DNA from: Dongia mobilis
GTDB lineage: Bacteria > Pseudomonadota > Alphaproteobacteria > Dongiales > Dongiaceae
Assembly (NCBI RefSeq): GCF_004363235.1
Contig: NZ_SNYW01000008.1
Span: 186,001-250,000, forward strand
Length of the DNA stretch: 64,000 nt
Direction: 5' to 3'
The position numbers were made by a program, and so were the translations under genes. The notes under the pieces were generated by a model. It saw nothing but the letters and a program-made list of their open reading frames with translations, had not been told where the DNA came from and made no database searches. Positions 52,322 through 60,731 of this stretch are shown in pieces (positions within the stretch are counted from its first letter, which is position 1; each line of letters begins with the position of its first letter).

Positions 52322-54552
52322 ATCTATCGCTTGAACAGCTGACGGACGAGCTGGGCGTGTTCTCCGATATGGGTACCAGCTCTCCCAAGGTGTCTGATGG
52401 TCCGAATTACATTTCATTTGAGATTGTGCGAAATGGACAGCGGCAGTTGATCAAATTCGATAAAAAATCTTCAATAGTAACTCTAAGGACAGAGAATGAG
52501 GCGGAGAGAAAGCATGCATCATACCGGGCGCTTCTCGCCTCAGCAACCTTCGCGAACTTGCGAGAATGGGCCGGAACGCAACGTAGAGTATTGATGCAGA
52601 CAATCAAGGACATAGAAGAACTAATTCCAATCGAGGGGAATTTGTCCAATTTGTCCATTGAGTCGACGGGTACTGCAAAAGAACTCATGAATGGGTACCT
52701 GGAATCTAACGAACATGGCTCCCCTGGAGTAAGGGTACTGCTAATTGATGGCCCGGCCGGTATTGGAAAGACACGGCTCATAGAATCAGTTGCTTTGAAC
52801 AGGGCCCAGAATTTTGCGAAGCAGCAAAAGCCGCTGATCCTTCACGTAAAGAGTCGGGGCCGAGTGCTGACATACTTGCAGGACTTAATCGCGTTTAGCC
52901 TCCAAACTATCCGAGCGCAAGTTACCTACGATCAAGTACCAATCTTAGTTCGCCACGGGCTCATTCAGTTAGCAATCGACGGGTTTGACGAACTCGGCGA
53001 CCCAAATGGTTACGATACTGCTTGGGCCCAAGTGCGGGATCTAGTTCAAGAGATTGAAGGGCAGGGGGCACTAATTCTAGCTGGACGAGAGACGTTCATC
53101 GGCCGGGAAAGATTACTTAAAGCGGTGCCCAGGCTGTCTCAGAAGGGTCACAATGTCGCTGTGCTGAGCTTGGTTGCCGTTCAGCCAGCGACGGCAAAGA
53201 AATGGCTGCGAAGCAAAGGTTGGTCGGAACAGCAATTTTCTGGCGCAGATTATTGGGGGTTGTTTGAAGAGGGCTCATATGCATTGCGCCCCTTTTTCTT
53301 AAATCGACTGGAAGAGATCTATAGCGATCATGCGGATTTTGTCTCAAATCCCCCGCTGATAATGCTTGTTAATAGAATGATAGAAAGAGAGGCGGAGAAA
53401 TTTGGAGATCAGGTTGCGGCTACTTTTGGCGAGCATCAAAGGCGGACGATAGTTGCATCAATACTTTCCGAAGTTGCGAGAGATATCTCCGAAAACCAAT
53501 CAGACTCTATTGATGAAGAAGCTTTGGTCTGGATAGTAGATGCTGTATTGGGAGATGAAGCGGATCCAACAGTTGCCAATCTGCTAAAGAATAGAGTGTT
53601 GGCGCTGGCATTTCTTCAAAATGATGACAGAAAGGGCAGGCGTAGCTTTGCGCATTCAGAGTTCTTCAATTTCTTTCTGTCAACTTCGGCAATTGATGCA
53701 CTTAGCAAAGGTGAAATCCCAAAATTTCTTCGTCGAAATATTATCGGTGCGGACTTCTTGGTCACTTTTGGTTTGGTTCTGGAGTCAAAAAATGCAGATC
53801 AGATCCGAGATTTCCTAGTCTCAGCCAGCGAGCTTTTGCATGCTTCTCCGCTGGATAGGAGCAGTCGAAATATTGGCGCTTTAATGATCTCAGCTATTCC
53901 GATCTCTGACGGAGTGCCAAACTTTGCCATAAAGAATGTTGATGTAGATGATGCGGTAATAAGAGGAAAGGGGCAGAAATCTTCGTTGATTAACGTTACT
54001 ATTAACCAGCTTGACATTCGGGAAGCTGATATTGCGCAAGTAGTTTTTGAGAGTGTTCAGATAGGGGTCTTGATTTCGGATGCTACGACTCGAGTGAGTG
54101 CTACATTTCCCAATGTATCATGGATTGAGACACTTCAAATTGATGGAAAGGAGCTAACCCTTTTGGATTCAGATGCACTCGACTGGCTAGACTCACACGG
54201 TAGAGTTGAGAGTTCTGGATTGAAGGAGAACCTCGTTCTTGACCAACTGCGCACATCACCTCTCTACAATCTACTTCAGAAGGTATGCAGAACAATGCTC
54301 CGACAGCATTGGATACGTAGCGAGGGCGATGACAGAGCGACGCTACTTGTCGACGATGAGCGATGGGAGGAGCTGGTCCAATTGTTGGCGCGACATGACT
54401 TGCTAGTAGTTGATACGTCCAAGCAGGTGGGCGGACGTCCATCGAAGTTTTTCCACGTTAGGCAAGCACGTTCGATACTAGCTGAGGAAATGGAAAATCA
54501 AAAAGTAAGAGGGCTTCTGGACGATGTGGTGGCCGCATCGACGCATCACTAG
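52318..54552 (+). CDS. NACHT/STAND-like P-loop ATPase, putative sensor
   Basis: The 744-residue protein starts at a GTG inside the NYN stop. N-terminal region (1-130) unassigned. Walker A is GPAGIGKT (145-152), Walker B is LAIDGFDELGD (218-228), and sensor-like LAGRETF is at 254-260; the aromatic-acidic Walker B with trailing Asp resembles NACHT. A helical region (300-530) follows. Residues about 540-640 (VDVDDAVIRGKG, TINQLDIREADIAQVVF) have beta-helix periodicity. The C terminus (about 655-744) looks like a winged helix (GGRPSKFF). It probably senses a trigger and activates the NYN nuclease (inference). Confidence 0.85.
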   Translation: MNLSLEQLTDELGVFSDMGTSSPKVSDGPNYISFEIVRNGQRQLIKFDKKSSIVTLRTENEAERKHASYRALLASATFANLREWAGTQRRVLMQTIKDIEELIPIEGNLSNLSIESTGTAKELMNGYLESNEHGSPGVRVLLIDGPAGIGKTRLIESVALNRAQNFAKQQKPLILHVKSRGRVLTYLQDLIAFSLQTIRAQVTYDQVPILVRHGLIQLAIDGFDELGDPNGYDTAWAQVRDLVQEIEGQGALILAGRETFIGRERLLKAVPRLSQKGHNVAVLSLVAVQPATAKKWLRSKGWSEQQFSGADYWGLFEEGSYALRPFFLNRLEEIYSDHADFVSNPPLIMLVNRMIEREAEKFGDQVAATFGEHQRRTIVASILSEVARDISENQSDSIDEEALVWIVDAVLGDEADPTVANLLKNRVLALAFLQNDDRKGRRSFAHSEFFNFFLSTSAIDALSKGEIPKFLRRNIIGADFLVTFGLVLESKNADQIRDFLVSASELLHASPLDRSSRNIGALMISAIPISDGVPNFAIKNVDVDDAVIRGKGQKSSLINVTINQLDIREADIAQVVFESVQIGVLISDATTRVSATFPNVSWIETLQIDGKELTLLDSDALDWLDSHGRVESSGLKENLVLDQLRTSPLYNLLQKVCRTMLRQHWIRSEGDDRATLLVDDERWEELVQLLARHDLLVVDTSKQVGGRPSKFFHVRQARSILAEEMENQKVRGLLDDVVAASTHH

Positions 54553-54603
54553 GAAACCCCTGAGAGCTATTACCTGCTTTAGAAAGACCTCACTCACATC
54601 TAA

Positions 54604-54717
54604 GTGACCGCGCTGACTCTCGACGCGCTGGCGATTGTGGCCGGCGGGCGCGTCGTTGATGCCAAGACCAGTCTGCTGCAGCAACAGCACGCCGCTCTCA
54701 CCCAGCTGGCGCCATAG
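54604..54717 (+). pseudogene. Short coding remnant at the right edge of the island
   Basis: A 37-codon frame (GTG 54604 to TAG 54715-54717) returns to GC-rich composition right after the island. Its product (LTLDALAIVAGGRVVDAKTS, LLQQQHAALTQLAP) looks like the C-terminal end of a helical protein, but no ribosome-binding site precedes it. It may be the tail of a gene truncated by the insertion. Confidence 0.35.
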
Positions 54718-55146
54718 GGATGGTGGAATGGGGGTCTCGTATTCCCGCCCTGCATTTTTCGTCCAGGCGCGTTTGGCTTTCGCCTGGTTTCGGCTGTCTT
54801 TCGTCCTAACGCATCATATTTTTCCGCGCTGGCCCGATCTGGTTAATGATGGCTGCGGCCGCAGCGTCGGGGATGAAGCTGCGATGCGGCCAAGCCTCTG
54901 GCCTGGCGTGATCTTTTCCACAGGGCCGGGTGCCGCCAGCCGGCGGGCAGGGTTAATTCCTGTTGCGGCGCATTTTCTTCAACTTGTCGGTAACGCATTA
55001 AAATAATTCTAAGATAAGATGTGCTGACCTATATGGAGGGCATGACATGGCCGTTAGGACAATTCTGAAATGCTCACACCATTGAATAGATTTGGCGCCG
55101 AGGTGCCGGCCGCGCGCGGGCGCCACGTCCATCATCGAGTCCGGCC
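54718..55146. other. Gap without a convincing gene
   Basis: This completes the 594-bp stretch between the ATPase stop and the PAS gene. A 13-codon frame starting at 55047 with GGAGG upstream (MAVRTILKCSHH) may be the start of a broken gene. An A/T-rich patch (about 54998-55025, TTAAAATAATTCTAAGATAAG) could hold a promoter. No RNA gene or clear repeat is seen. Confidence 0.5.
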
Positions 55147-55647
55147 ATGATTGAGGTGACGCCGCCGGGCGACCCCGACTGGCTGGTGCAGATGCCGGCC
55201 GATGTGCAGGCGCTCTATCGCTATTGGGATGCGCGACGCGGTGCGCGCCGGATGCCGGCGCGGAGCGATCTCGACCCGGCCGAGATGAAGCCCTATCTCG
55301 CCGGCCTGATGCTGATCGACGTGGTGCCGGATGAGCGGCTCTATGTCTATCGCCTGGTGGGCACGCGCGAGGTGGCGCTGCGCGGCATGGATCCCACCGG
55401 CCGGCCGGTCGAGGGCAACACCATCCATCCCGATTCCAGCCATGCCCTGCGCAATTACGACCAGGTCGTGCTGTCGCAGGCACCCTGGTACGACAACACG
55501 CCCTTCCTCGCCGCCGACCAGCGCATCATGAGCCTGGAGGCGATCTTCCTGCCGCTCTCGACCAATGGCGAGGATGTCGACAAGATCCTGGTCTATGCCG
55601 CCTATCAATCGGTCGACCCGATGCCGGACGTCTCGCTCTCCTGGTGA
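55147..55647 (+). CDS. PAS_5-domain protein
   Basis: The 166-residue protein is one PAS_5 fold (DUF1488-like group typical of Rhodospirillales): ALYRYWDARRGARRMPARSDLDPAEMKPYL is its signature start, followed by YRLVGTREV and a C-terminal FLPLS-AYQSV sheet. There is no kinase, GGDEF or HTH output, so it is a stand-alone sensor or adaptor. The ligand is unknown. Confidence 0.85.
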   Translation: MIEVTPPGDPDWLVQMPADVQALYRYWDARRGARRMPARSDLDPAEMKPYLAGLMLIDVVPDERLYVYRLVGTREVALRGMDPTGRPVEGNTIHPDSSHALRNYDQVVLSQAPWYDNTPFLAADQRIMSLEAIFLPLSTNGEDVDKILVYAAYQSVDPMPDVSLSW

Positions 55648-55664
55648 GGCGGGCGGCCAGCGCG

Positions 55665-56357
55665 TCAGCGCAGCGTATAGACCGTGGCGGCGCCGCGCAG
55701 GTCGAGGAGTTCGGTCTGCAGGGATTTCAACTCGCCCTTCCAGACATTGACGATGGCGATGGCGCCGCGGAAATCGACGCTGAGCAATTGCGCGCGGTCG
55801 GCGAGGCTCATATCCCAGAAGCCGCGGAACTGGTCGGGCGTGAAGGCGGCGGGCGAGGGCAGATTGCCGGCGATGCGCTGGCGCTGGTCCTCGGGCAATG
55901 CCTTGTCGACGAACAGCAGGATGGCGCTGCCAGAACCCTCGGCATCGACATAGAGCCGGTCGGCGACGCCGAATTGCCGTTCGAGTTGCGGCAGGACCGC
56001 ATCGGCACGGGCACCTGCCGGCAGCGGACCGGAATTCACCCGCACCCAGAAGATCCGCTCGCCGTCCTCCTTGTTGGTGAAATGCAGTTCCATCTTCTCC
56101 TCGCCCGTACCGTCGGCGCGGGCGAGCGTGGTGTGGATGTGATAGGCCGGCCAGGGCAGGCCGACGCTGTCGATGACGCGGGGACCCAGCTTCTCCTGAT
56201 AGATGCCTTCCAGATATTCGCCGTCGAGGGCGTCTTCCAGCGGCATGTCGAGCGGCACGTTGTTGAGCCGCCAGCGCTGGGTCGCATCGGCGCCGGCAGG
56301 GACCGCCGCCAGCAGCAGCAGGACGAGGGCGAGGAGAAGGGCGCGTGGCGACATCAT
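55665..56357 (-). CDS. Secreted protein of unknown function
   Basis: The 230-residue protein starts MMSPRALLLALVLLLLAAVPAGA, a clear signal peptide cleaved near residue 23. The mature part has no domain I recognise; it includes WRLNNVPLDMPLEDALDG and LPEDQRQRIAGNLPSP. Its ATG overlaps the LysR gene stop, so it is co-transcribed with a GcvA-type regulator. Confidence 0.78.
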   Translation of the reverse strand: MMSPRALLLALVLLLLAAVPAGADATQRWRLNNVPLDMPLEDALDGEYLEGIYQEKLGPRVIDSVGLPWPAYHIHTTLARADGTGEEKMELHFTNKEDGERIFWVRVNSGPLPAGARADAVLPQLERQFGVADRLYVDAEGSGSAILLFVDKALPEDQRQRIAGNLPSPAAFTPDQFRGFWDMSLADRAQLLSVDFRGAIAIVNVWKGELKSLQTELLDLRGAATVYTLR

Positions 56358-57277
56358 GACGTGGCGGCTCCGGTGGCTTTCTGGAAGTCCTGCATCTGGC
56401 CGAAGATCCAGTCGCGGAAGGCCTTCACCTTGGCCTGTTTGAGCCCGCCCTTGCCATAAACGATGTAATAGCCGGTATCGAGCTTCACGCTGTCGCGGAA
56501 GGGGCGCACCAGATGTCCCTTCTTGAGGTCGTCGCCCGCCAGCATGGTATTGCCGAGGGCGACGCCGAGGCCGTCGATCGCCGCCTGGATCATCAGGTTG
56601 GAATAGTTGAAGGTGAGGTTGGTCTTGAGCTCCAGCGTCGGCGCGCCGACGGCGGCCAGCCAGCGCGGCCAGAAATCGAAATGCGCGCGGCGCCAGTCGA
56701 GGTCCGAGATCAGCTTGAAATGGGCGAGGTCCTGCGGCGTGCGCAGCGGATGCGGGCCTTCCATCAGCTTCGGCGAGCAGACCGGGAACACCTCGTCCTG
56801 CAGCAGCAGCTCGGCATCGAGGCCGGGCCATTGCCCGCGGCCATAGCGGATGCCGATATCGACATCGCCCTCGCCGATGGGGTCGAGCCGGTCGGTGGCC
56901 GAGATGCGCACCTCGATCTCGGGATGGCGCGTCTGGAAATCATGCAGCCGCGGCACCAGCCATTTCGAGGTGAGCGAGGGGAGGGCGCTGACGGTGAGCG
57001 GCCCGCCGCCGGGGAAGAGCCGCATCTCGGCCGAGGCCTCGGCCAGCTGCTGGAAGGCGGCGCGCACCGGCGGCAGATAGCGCCGCCCGGCCTCGGTCAG
57101 AGAGAGGGCGCGCGCGCCGCGCTCGAACAGCAGCACGCCCAGCCATTCCTCCAGCGCCTTGATCTGGTGGCTGATGGCGCTGTGGGTGACGGCCAGTTCG
57201 TCCGCCGCCTTGGTGAAGGAAAGGTGGCGCGCGGCGCTTTCGAAATAGCGGACGGCTTTGAGCGGGGGCAGGCGCAA
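56354..57277 (-). CDS. LysR-family regulator, GcvA-like
   Basis: The regulator (about 307 residues) has an N-terminal winged HTH (ARHLSFTKAADELAVTHSAI) and the two-lobed effector domain (about 90-300). SALPSLTSKWLVPRLHDF and GVALGNTMLAGDDL are typical of the GcvA/AmpR branch. The start is a TTG at 57277, spaced from GGAG; a TTG at 57286 is too close to it. It is divergent from the DUF1127 gene, which it may regulate (inference). Confidence 0.92.
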   Translation of the reverse strand: MRLPPLKAVRYFESAARHLSFTKAADELAVTHSAISHQIKALEEWLGVLLFERGARALSLTEAGRRYLPPVRAAFQQLAEASAEMRLFPGGGPLTVSALPSLTSKWLVPRLHDFQTRHPEIEVRISATDRLDPIGEGDVDIGIRYGRGQWPGLDAELLLQDEVFPVCSPKLMEGPHPLRTPQDLAHFKLISDLDWRRAHFDFWPRWLAAVGAPTLELKTNLTFNYSNLMIQAAIDGLGVALGNTMLAGDDLKKGHLVRPFRDSVKLDTGYYIVYGKGGLKQAKVKAFRDWIFGQMQDFQKATGAATS

Positions 57278-57404
57278 GGGGGCCAACTCCGATTGTCAGA
57301 AAGATTCACAGAACAAGTTAGAAACGATCGTTTGTTTGTCACTCAATGCAAGCATAACTTCATCCCAACGGCAATGCCGCCGGTTAGAAATTTGTGAGGA
57401 TACA

Positions 57405-57629
57405 ATGAGCCAGACCAGTTCCTTTGCGGGTTTTTCGTCGGCTCGGCGCACCCGCTTCGCGACTCCCATCGAATTCACTTCTCTGCTGGTCGCCAGCCTG
57501 CAGGCCTGGCGCGAACGGGTCCGGTCGCGCCGCGACCTGATGCGGCTTTCGGAACACCAGCTGAAGGATATCGGCCTCTCGCGCCAGGATGCCGAGCAGG
57601 AATGGCAGAAGCCGTTCTGGCAGGCGTGA
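57405..57629 (+). CDS. DUF1127 small protein
   Basis: The 74-residue basic protein ends with the DUF1127 motif (WRERVRSRRDLMRLSEHQLK DIGLSR pattern, residues about 34-60). Related small proteins in alphaproteobacteria influence phosphate uptake and RNA metabolism, but this one is uncharacterised. GTGAGGA precedes the ATG. It is divergent from the LysR gene. Confidence 0.88.
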   Translation: MSQTSSFAGFSSARRTRFATPIEFTSLLVASLQAWRERVRSRRDLMRLSEHQLKDIGLSRQDAEQEWQKPFWQA

Positions 57630-57691
57630 GGCAAGACCATTGCGGCGCCCCCTGCCGCAGACCGTTCCGGCGGAGCCTCTCCCCCGGAAGC

Positions 57692-57719
57692 CCTTTCGCC
57701 GGTGCCCGCCGGCGAAAGG
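57692..57719 (+). other. GC-rich hairpin downstream of the DUF1127 gene
   Basis: An 11-bp perfect stem (CCTTTCGCCGG, 57692-57702; CCGGCGAAAGG, 57709-57719) with a 6-nt loop. No U-tract follows. A second, shorter hairpin (GGGCCGA/TCGGCCC) lies just downstream. It may protect the 3' end of the DUF1127 message. Confidence 0.6.
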
Positions 57720-57831
57720 CGCCTGGGCCGAACCCCATTCGGCCCAACCTGGATAACTTGCGCCATCGGTTCCATTGCGGAACCGGTGGCGGATTTTCCG
57801 GGACGCCCTGATTCGATCTGGGACGCATCAA

Positions 57832-57873
57832 TTCCTTGCCGGAAGTTCCTTGCCAGAAATTCCTTGCCAGAAT
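57832..57873. repeat. Three tandem 14-bp repeats
   Basis: The unit TTCCTTGCCAGAAA occurs at 57832, 57846 and 57860 with one or two substitutions, about 80 bp upstream of the DinB-family gene. The rest of the 325-bp gap holds the hairpins described at 57692. Confidence 0.92.
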
Positions 57874-57954
57874 CAGTTTCCGGATCGCTTTCCACCTTCG
57901 CATCTGTGACAACATTAGAAATTTGACGAGCCAGAGAAGCCACGGGTTCACGCC

Positions 57955-58458
57955 ATGCTCGATTATTTCCTGACCCTCGCGCGCTATAACCAATGGGCCA
58001 ATGCGCGCCTCTATGCCGCCGTGGGCCAGCTCGACGCCGCGGCGATCGCGGCACCGCGGGTGGGCTTCTTCCCATCGCTCTTGAAGACGCTCAACCATCT
58101 GATGGTGACCGACCGCATCTGGCTGGGGCGCCTCACCGCGACGCCGGATGCCGCGATCAAATCCCTCGACGACATGCCCTATCCCGATTTCTCCGATCTG
58201 CGCGCGGCGCGGGCGGCGCTTGATGGGCGGATCATCGAGGTGGTGGGCGGGCTGGCGCCGGCCAGGCTCGGCGAGGTGCTGGTCTACAAGACCATGGCCG
58301 GCCAGCCGCACGAAACGCCGATGGCCCTGGTCCTCGGCCATCTCTTCAACCACCAGACCCATCATCGCGGGCAGGCCCATGCCATGCTGTCCGGCACGGC
58401 GGTGCCGCCGCCGGTCCTCGACATCATCTATTTCCTCAGGGATACCGGCGCCGCCTAG
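57955..58458 (+). CDS. DinB family protein
   Basis: The 167-residue four-helix-bundle protein has the DinB metal triad: His48 in KTLNHLMVTD, and two His in LFNHQTHHRGQ. WANARLYAAV at the start is typical. The family includes thiol-dependent transferases and DNA-damage-inducible proteins; the reaction here is unknown. Confidence 0.9.
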   Translation: MLDYFLTLARYNQWANARLYAAVGQLDAAAIAAPRVGFFPSLLKTLNHLMVTDRIWLGRLTATPDAAIKSLDDMPYPDFSDLRAARAALDGRIIEVVGGLAPARLGEVLVYKTMAGQPHETPMALVLGHLFNHQTHHRGQAHAMLSGTAVPPPVLDIIYFLRDTGAA

Positions 58459-58484
58459 TCGGTGCAGCCGGGGCGGCGTGCCCG

Positions 58485-59120
58485 CTAGGCGGCGTGATCC
58501 AGGCGCGGCCGGCCGCGCAGGCCGAAAAAGTGGCGCGGCTTCTGCGGCAGCGCCGAACGCGCCCGCTTGGTATAGCGCCAGACGCTGGCCGGCGGCAGGT
58601 TCTGCAACACGCGTTCCTCGACCTCGCCCTCGATGCCGAGGCGCTCGCGCGGCAGCGGCGAGAAGATGCCGTAGGTGAACTGGATGAAGGGCGCACCCGG
58701 CTGCAGCAGGGCGAAAGCCTGGGCACCGATGCGCAGCTGGATCGACCGCTTGAAGGTCAGCAGCGGCAGGCTGGAAACGATGGCCGATACCGGCAGCAAA
58801 TTGTGCCGCCGCAGCAGGGCGGCCAGATGCAAGGCATCGCCGAGCAACACGCGCACGCCGGGAAAGCGGTCGCTGAGATAGCGATGCAGCACGGGATCGC
58901 GCTCGACCACCACCAGGCGGTCGGGGGCGACGCCGCTGGCGAGCAGGGCGCGCGTCACCGAGCCGGTGCCGCCACCCAGTTCGACCACATAGCCGGCGGC
59001 ATCGCGCGGCACCTGCCGGGCCATGGCGGCGGCCAATTCGGGGCTGGAGACGGCGACCGCGCCGATCGAGCGCGGGTTCTTCAGCCACAATTTGAACAAC
59101 AGGCGGGAATCTTTGAGCAT
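58485..59120 (-). CDS. Class I SAM methyltransferase, phospholipid N-methyltransferase-like
   Basis: The 211-residue enzyme has SAM motif I VVELGGGTGSVTRALL (about 45-60) and motif II VVVERDPVLHRYL. KLWLKNPRSIGAVAVSSPELAAAMA at the start is characteristic of the PmtA-like/rRNA-dimethylase-related family, some members of which methylate phosphatidylethanolamine. Substrate assignment is tentative. The start is at 59120. Confidence 0.85.
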   Translation of the reverse strand: MLKDSRLLFKLWLKNPRSIGAVAVSSPELAAAMARQVPRDAAGYVVELGGGTGSVTRALLASGVAPDRLVVVERDPVLHRYLSDRFPGVRVLLGDALHLAALLRRHNLLPVSAIVSSLPLLTFKRSIQLRIGAQAFALLQPGAPFIQFTYGIFSPLPRERLGIEGEVEERVLQNLPPASVWRYTKRARSALPQKPRHFFGLRGRPRLDHAA

Positions 59121-59234
59121 GGGGTTCCGCAGGTTATGGGACCTGATCCGGCCAGCAGGATAGGGTCCCGTAGCTGACGCCAATCTGTCACCTTGCCCGC
59201 GTTCCGGCAATGGCTGCCTTGCGGCAGGACCGCC

Positions 59235-60209
59235 TCACGGGGTGAGCACGATCTTGCCGGTCGAGCGCCTGGCCAGCAGGGTCTCGAAGGCCTGGCGCCA
59301 CGCCGCCAAGGGCAGGATTTCCGATATATGGGGCTTCAGCTGGCCCTTCGCCACCATGGCGCCCAGGGCCTCGAACCCCGCCGCCAGCAAATCGGGCCGG
59401 TGCTGCCGGTAGGAACCCCAATAGAAGCCCAGCGCGTCGACATTCTTCACCAGCAGGATGTTGGCGGGAATCTGCGGCACCCGCCCGCCGGCAAAGCCGA
59501 TCACGATGAGGCGCGCGTTCCAGGCGACCGCGCGCAGGCTGGCATCGAACACGTCGCCGCCCACCGGGTCATAGACCACATCGGCACCGCGCCCGCCGGT
59601 CAGCGCCTTGACCCGCTCGCGGATGTCCTCCTCGCGGTAATCGATCGCGTCATCGGCGCCATGGGCGATGGCGATGGCGCATTTGTCCGGCCCGCCCGCG
59701 GTGGCGATGACGCGGGCGCCCAGCGCCTTGCCGATCTCGACCGCGGTCAGGCCGACACCGCCCGCCGCCCCATGCACCAGCAGGGTCTCGCCCGGCTGCA
59801 GGCGGGCCTTCCAGACGAGGGCGCCATAGGAGGTGCCATAGGCGATGGGAAAGCCGGCGGCCGCGGGGAAATCGAGGCCGGGCGGCAAGGGGAAGACGTC
59901 ACCCGCCCGGCAGAGTGCCATCTCGGCAAAGGCGCCCTGATCGACCATGGCCATGACCTTGTCGCCAACGGCGCGGCCGGCAATGCCGGGCCCCAGGGCA
60001 TGGATGATACCGGCTAGTTCCAGACCCGGCACGAAGGGCGGGTTGGGCTTCACCTGATACTTGCCGGCAGCCATCAGCGAATCGGCGAAATTGAGCCCGG
60101 CGGCCTTGACCGCGACGACGATCTCGCCGGGGCCCGGTTCCGGTGCCGGCAGCTCGCCCAGGCGCAACGATTCATAGCCTTCCGGCGCATCGCAGATCAG
60201 GGCCCGCAC
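59235..60209 (-). CDS. Zinc-independent quinone oxidoreductase (MDR family)
   Basis: The 324-residue protein is a zeta-crystallin-like NADPH:quinone reductase. The N-terminal GroES-like part has AAGLNFADSLMAAGKYQ, and the Rossmann part has HGAAGGVGLTAVEIGKALGA. No zinc ligands are present. The GTG at 60209 is favoured as start because AGGAGG then has normal spacing; a GTG lies at 60215. Confidence 0.9.
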   Translation of the reverse strand: MRALICDAPEGYESLRLGELPAPEPGPGEIVVAVKAAGLNFADSLMAAGKYQVKPNPPFVPGLELAGIIHALGPGIAGRAVGDKVMAMVDQGAFAEMALCRAGDVFPLPPGLDFPAAAGFPIAYGTSYGALVWKARLQPGETLLVHGAAGGVGLTAVEIGKALGARVIATAGGPDKCAIAIAHGADDAIDYREEDIRERVKALTGGRGADVVYDPVGGDVFDASLRAVAWNARLIVIGFAGGRVPQIPANILLVKNVDALGFYWGSYRQHRPDLLAAGFEALGAMVAKGQLKPHISEILPLAAWRQAFETLLARRSTGKIVLTP

Positions 60210-60309
60210 GCTCACCTCCTCGCATTCCGCATCCGGCTACATGCCTAGCCGGATGCGCCATGCGCGGTAAAGCCCCGAGACGCGTTCCCTGCGAAGCGGC
60301 GGGCGCCGC

Positions 60310-60612
60310 TCAATCGAAGATCGGCAGCACGATGTTGATGGTCGGGCGCTCATAGCGCACCGGCCCCGGATGGTAATAAACCGGCGGCGGCGCGACATAG
60401 ACCGGTTCGTAGACATATACCGGACGCGGCTTCACATAGATGACCTGCGGGCCATGCTGGTGAAAATGGCCATGATTGCCGTGCTTGCCGTGATGCTTGT
60501 GCTTGTGGTCGGCCATGGCGGGCGTCGTCGCGACGCCGAGGGCGCCAACGATTGCAAGGCCGGCGATGATGCGGCGCATGAACCGCCTTGCGTTCGTCCA
60601 GTCTACTTTCAT
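60310..60612 (-). CDS. Histidine-rich secreted small protein
   Basis: The 100-residue protein has a signal peptide (about 1-35, ends TPAMADHK). The mature part begins with a His/Lys/Gly-rich stretch (HKHKHHGKHGNHGHFHQHG) and continues with Pro/Tyr/Val repeats (VYVYEPVYVAPPPVYYHPG). Metal binding in the periplasm is plausible but unproven. GGAGAAGGGG precedes the ATG. Confidence 0.75.
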   Translation of the reverse strand: MKVDWTNARRFMRRIIAGLAIVGALGVATTPAMADHKHKHHGKHGNHGHFHQHGPQVIYVKPRPVYVYEPVYVAPPPVYYHPGPVRYERPTINIVLPIFD

Positions 60613-60731
60613 GTCCCCTTCTCCTTTTGTCCTGGCGCGGGATTCGCCCGGCCTTTCGGCAAAAAGGATAGTGGCGGGGTGGTCGATTGCGTTGTGATGA
60701 GGCTGTGGCGACACGAAAGCGTGATCGGCCC

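Noticed and set aside
51579-54603. Toxin-antitoxin interpretation of the NYN gene with the ATPase
   Set aside because: A 744-residue multi-domain ATPase is far larger than known antitoxins and has sensor-like architecture; a defence-system reading fits better, though not proven.
55047-55085. Short frame MAVRTILKCSHH with a good ribosome-binding site
   Set aside because: Only 12 residues with no recognised family; mentioned within the gap entry but not called as a gene.
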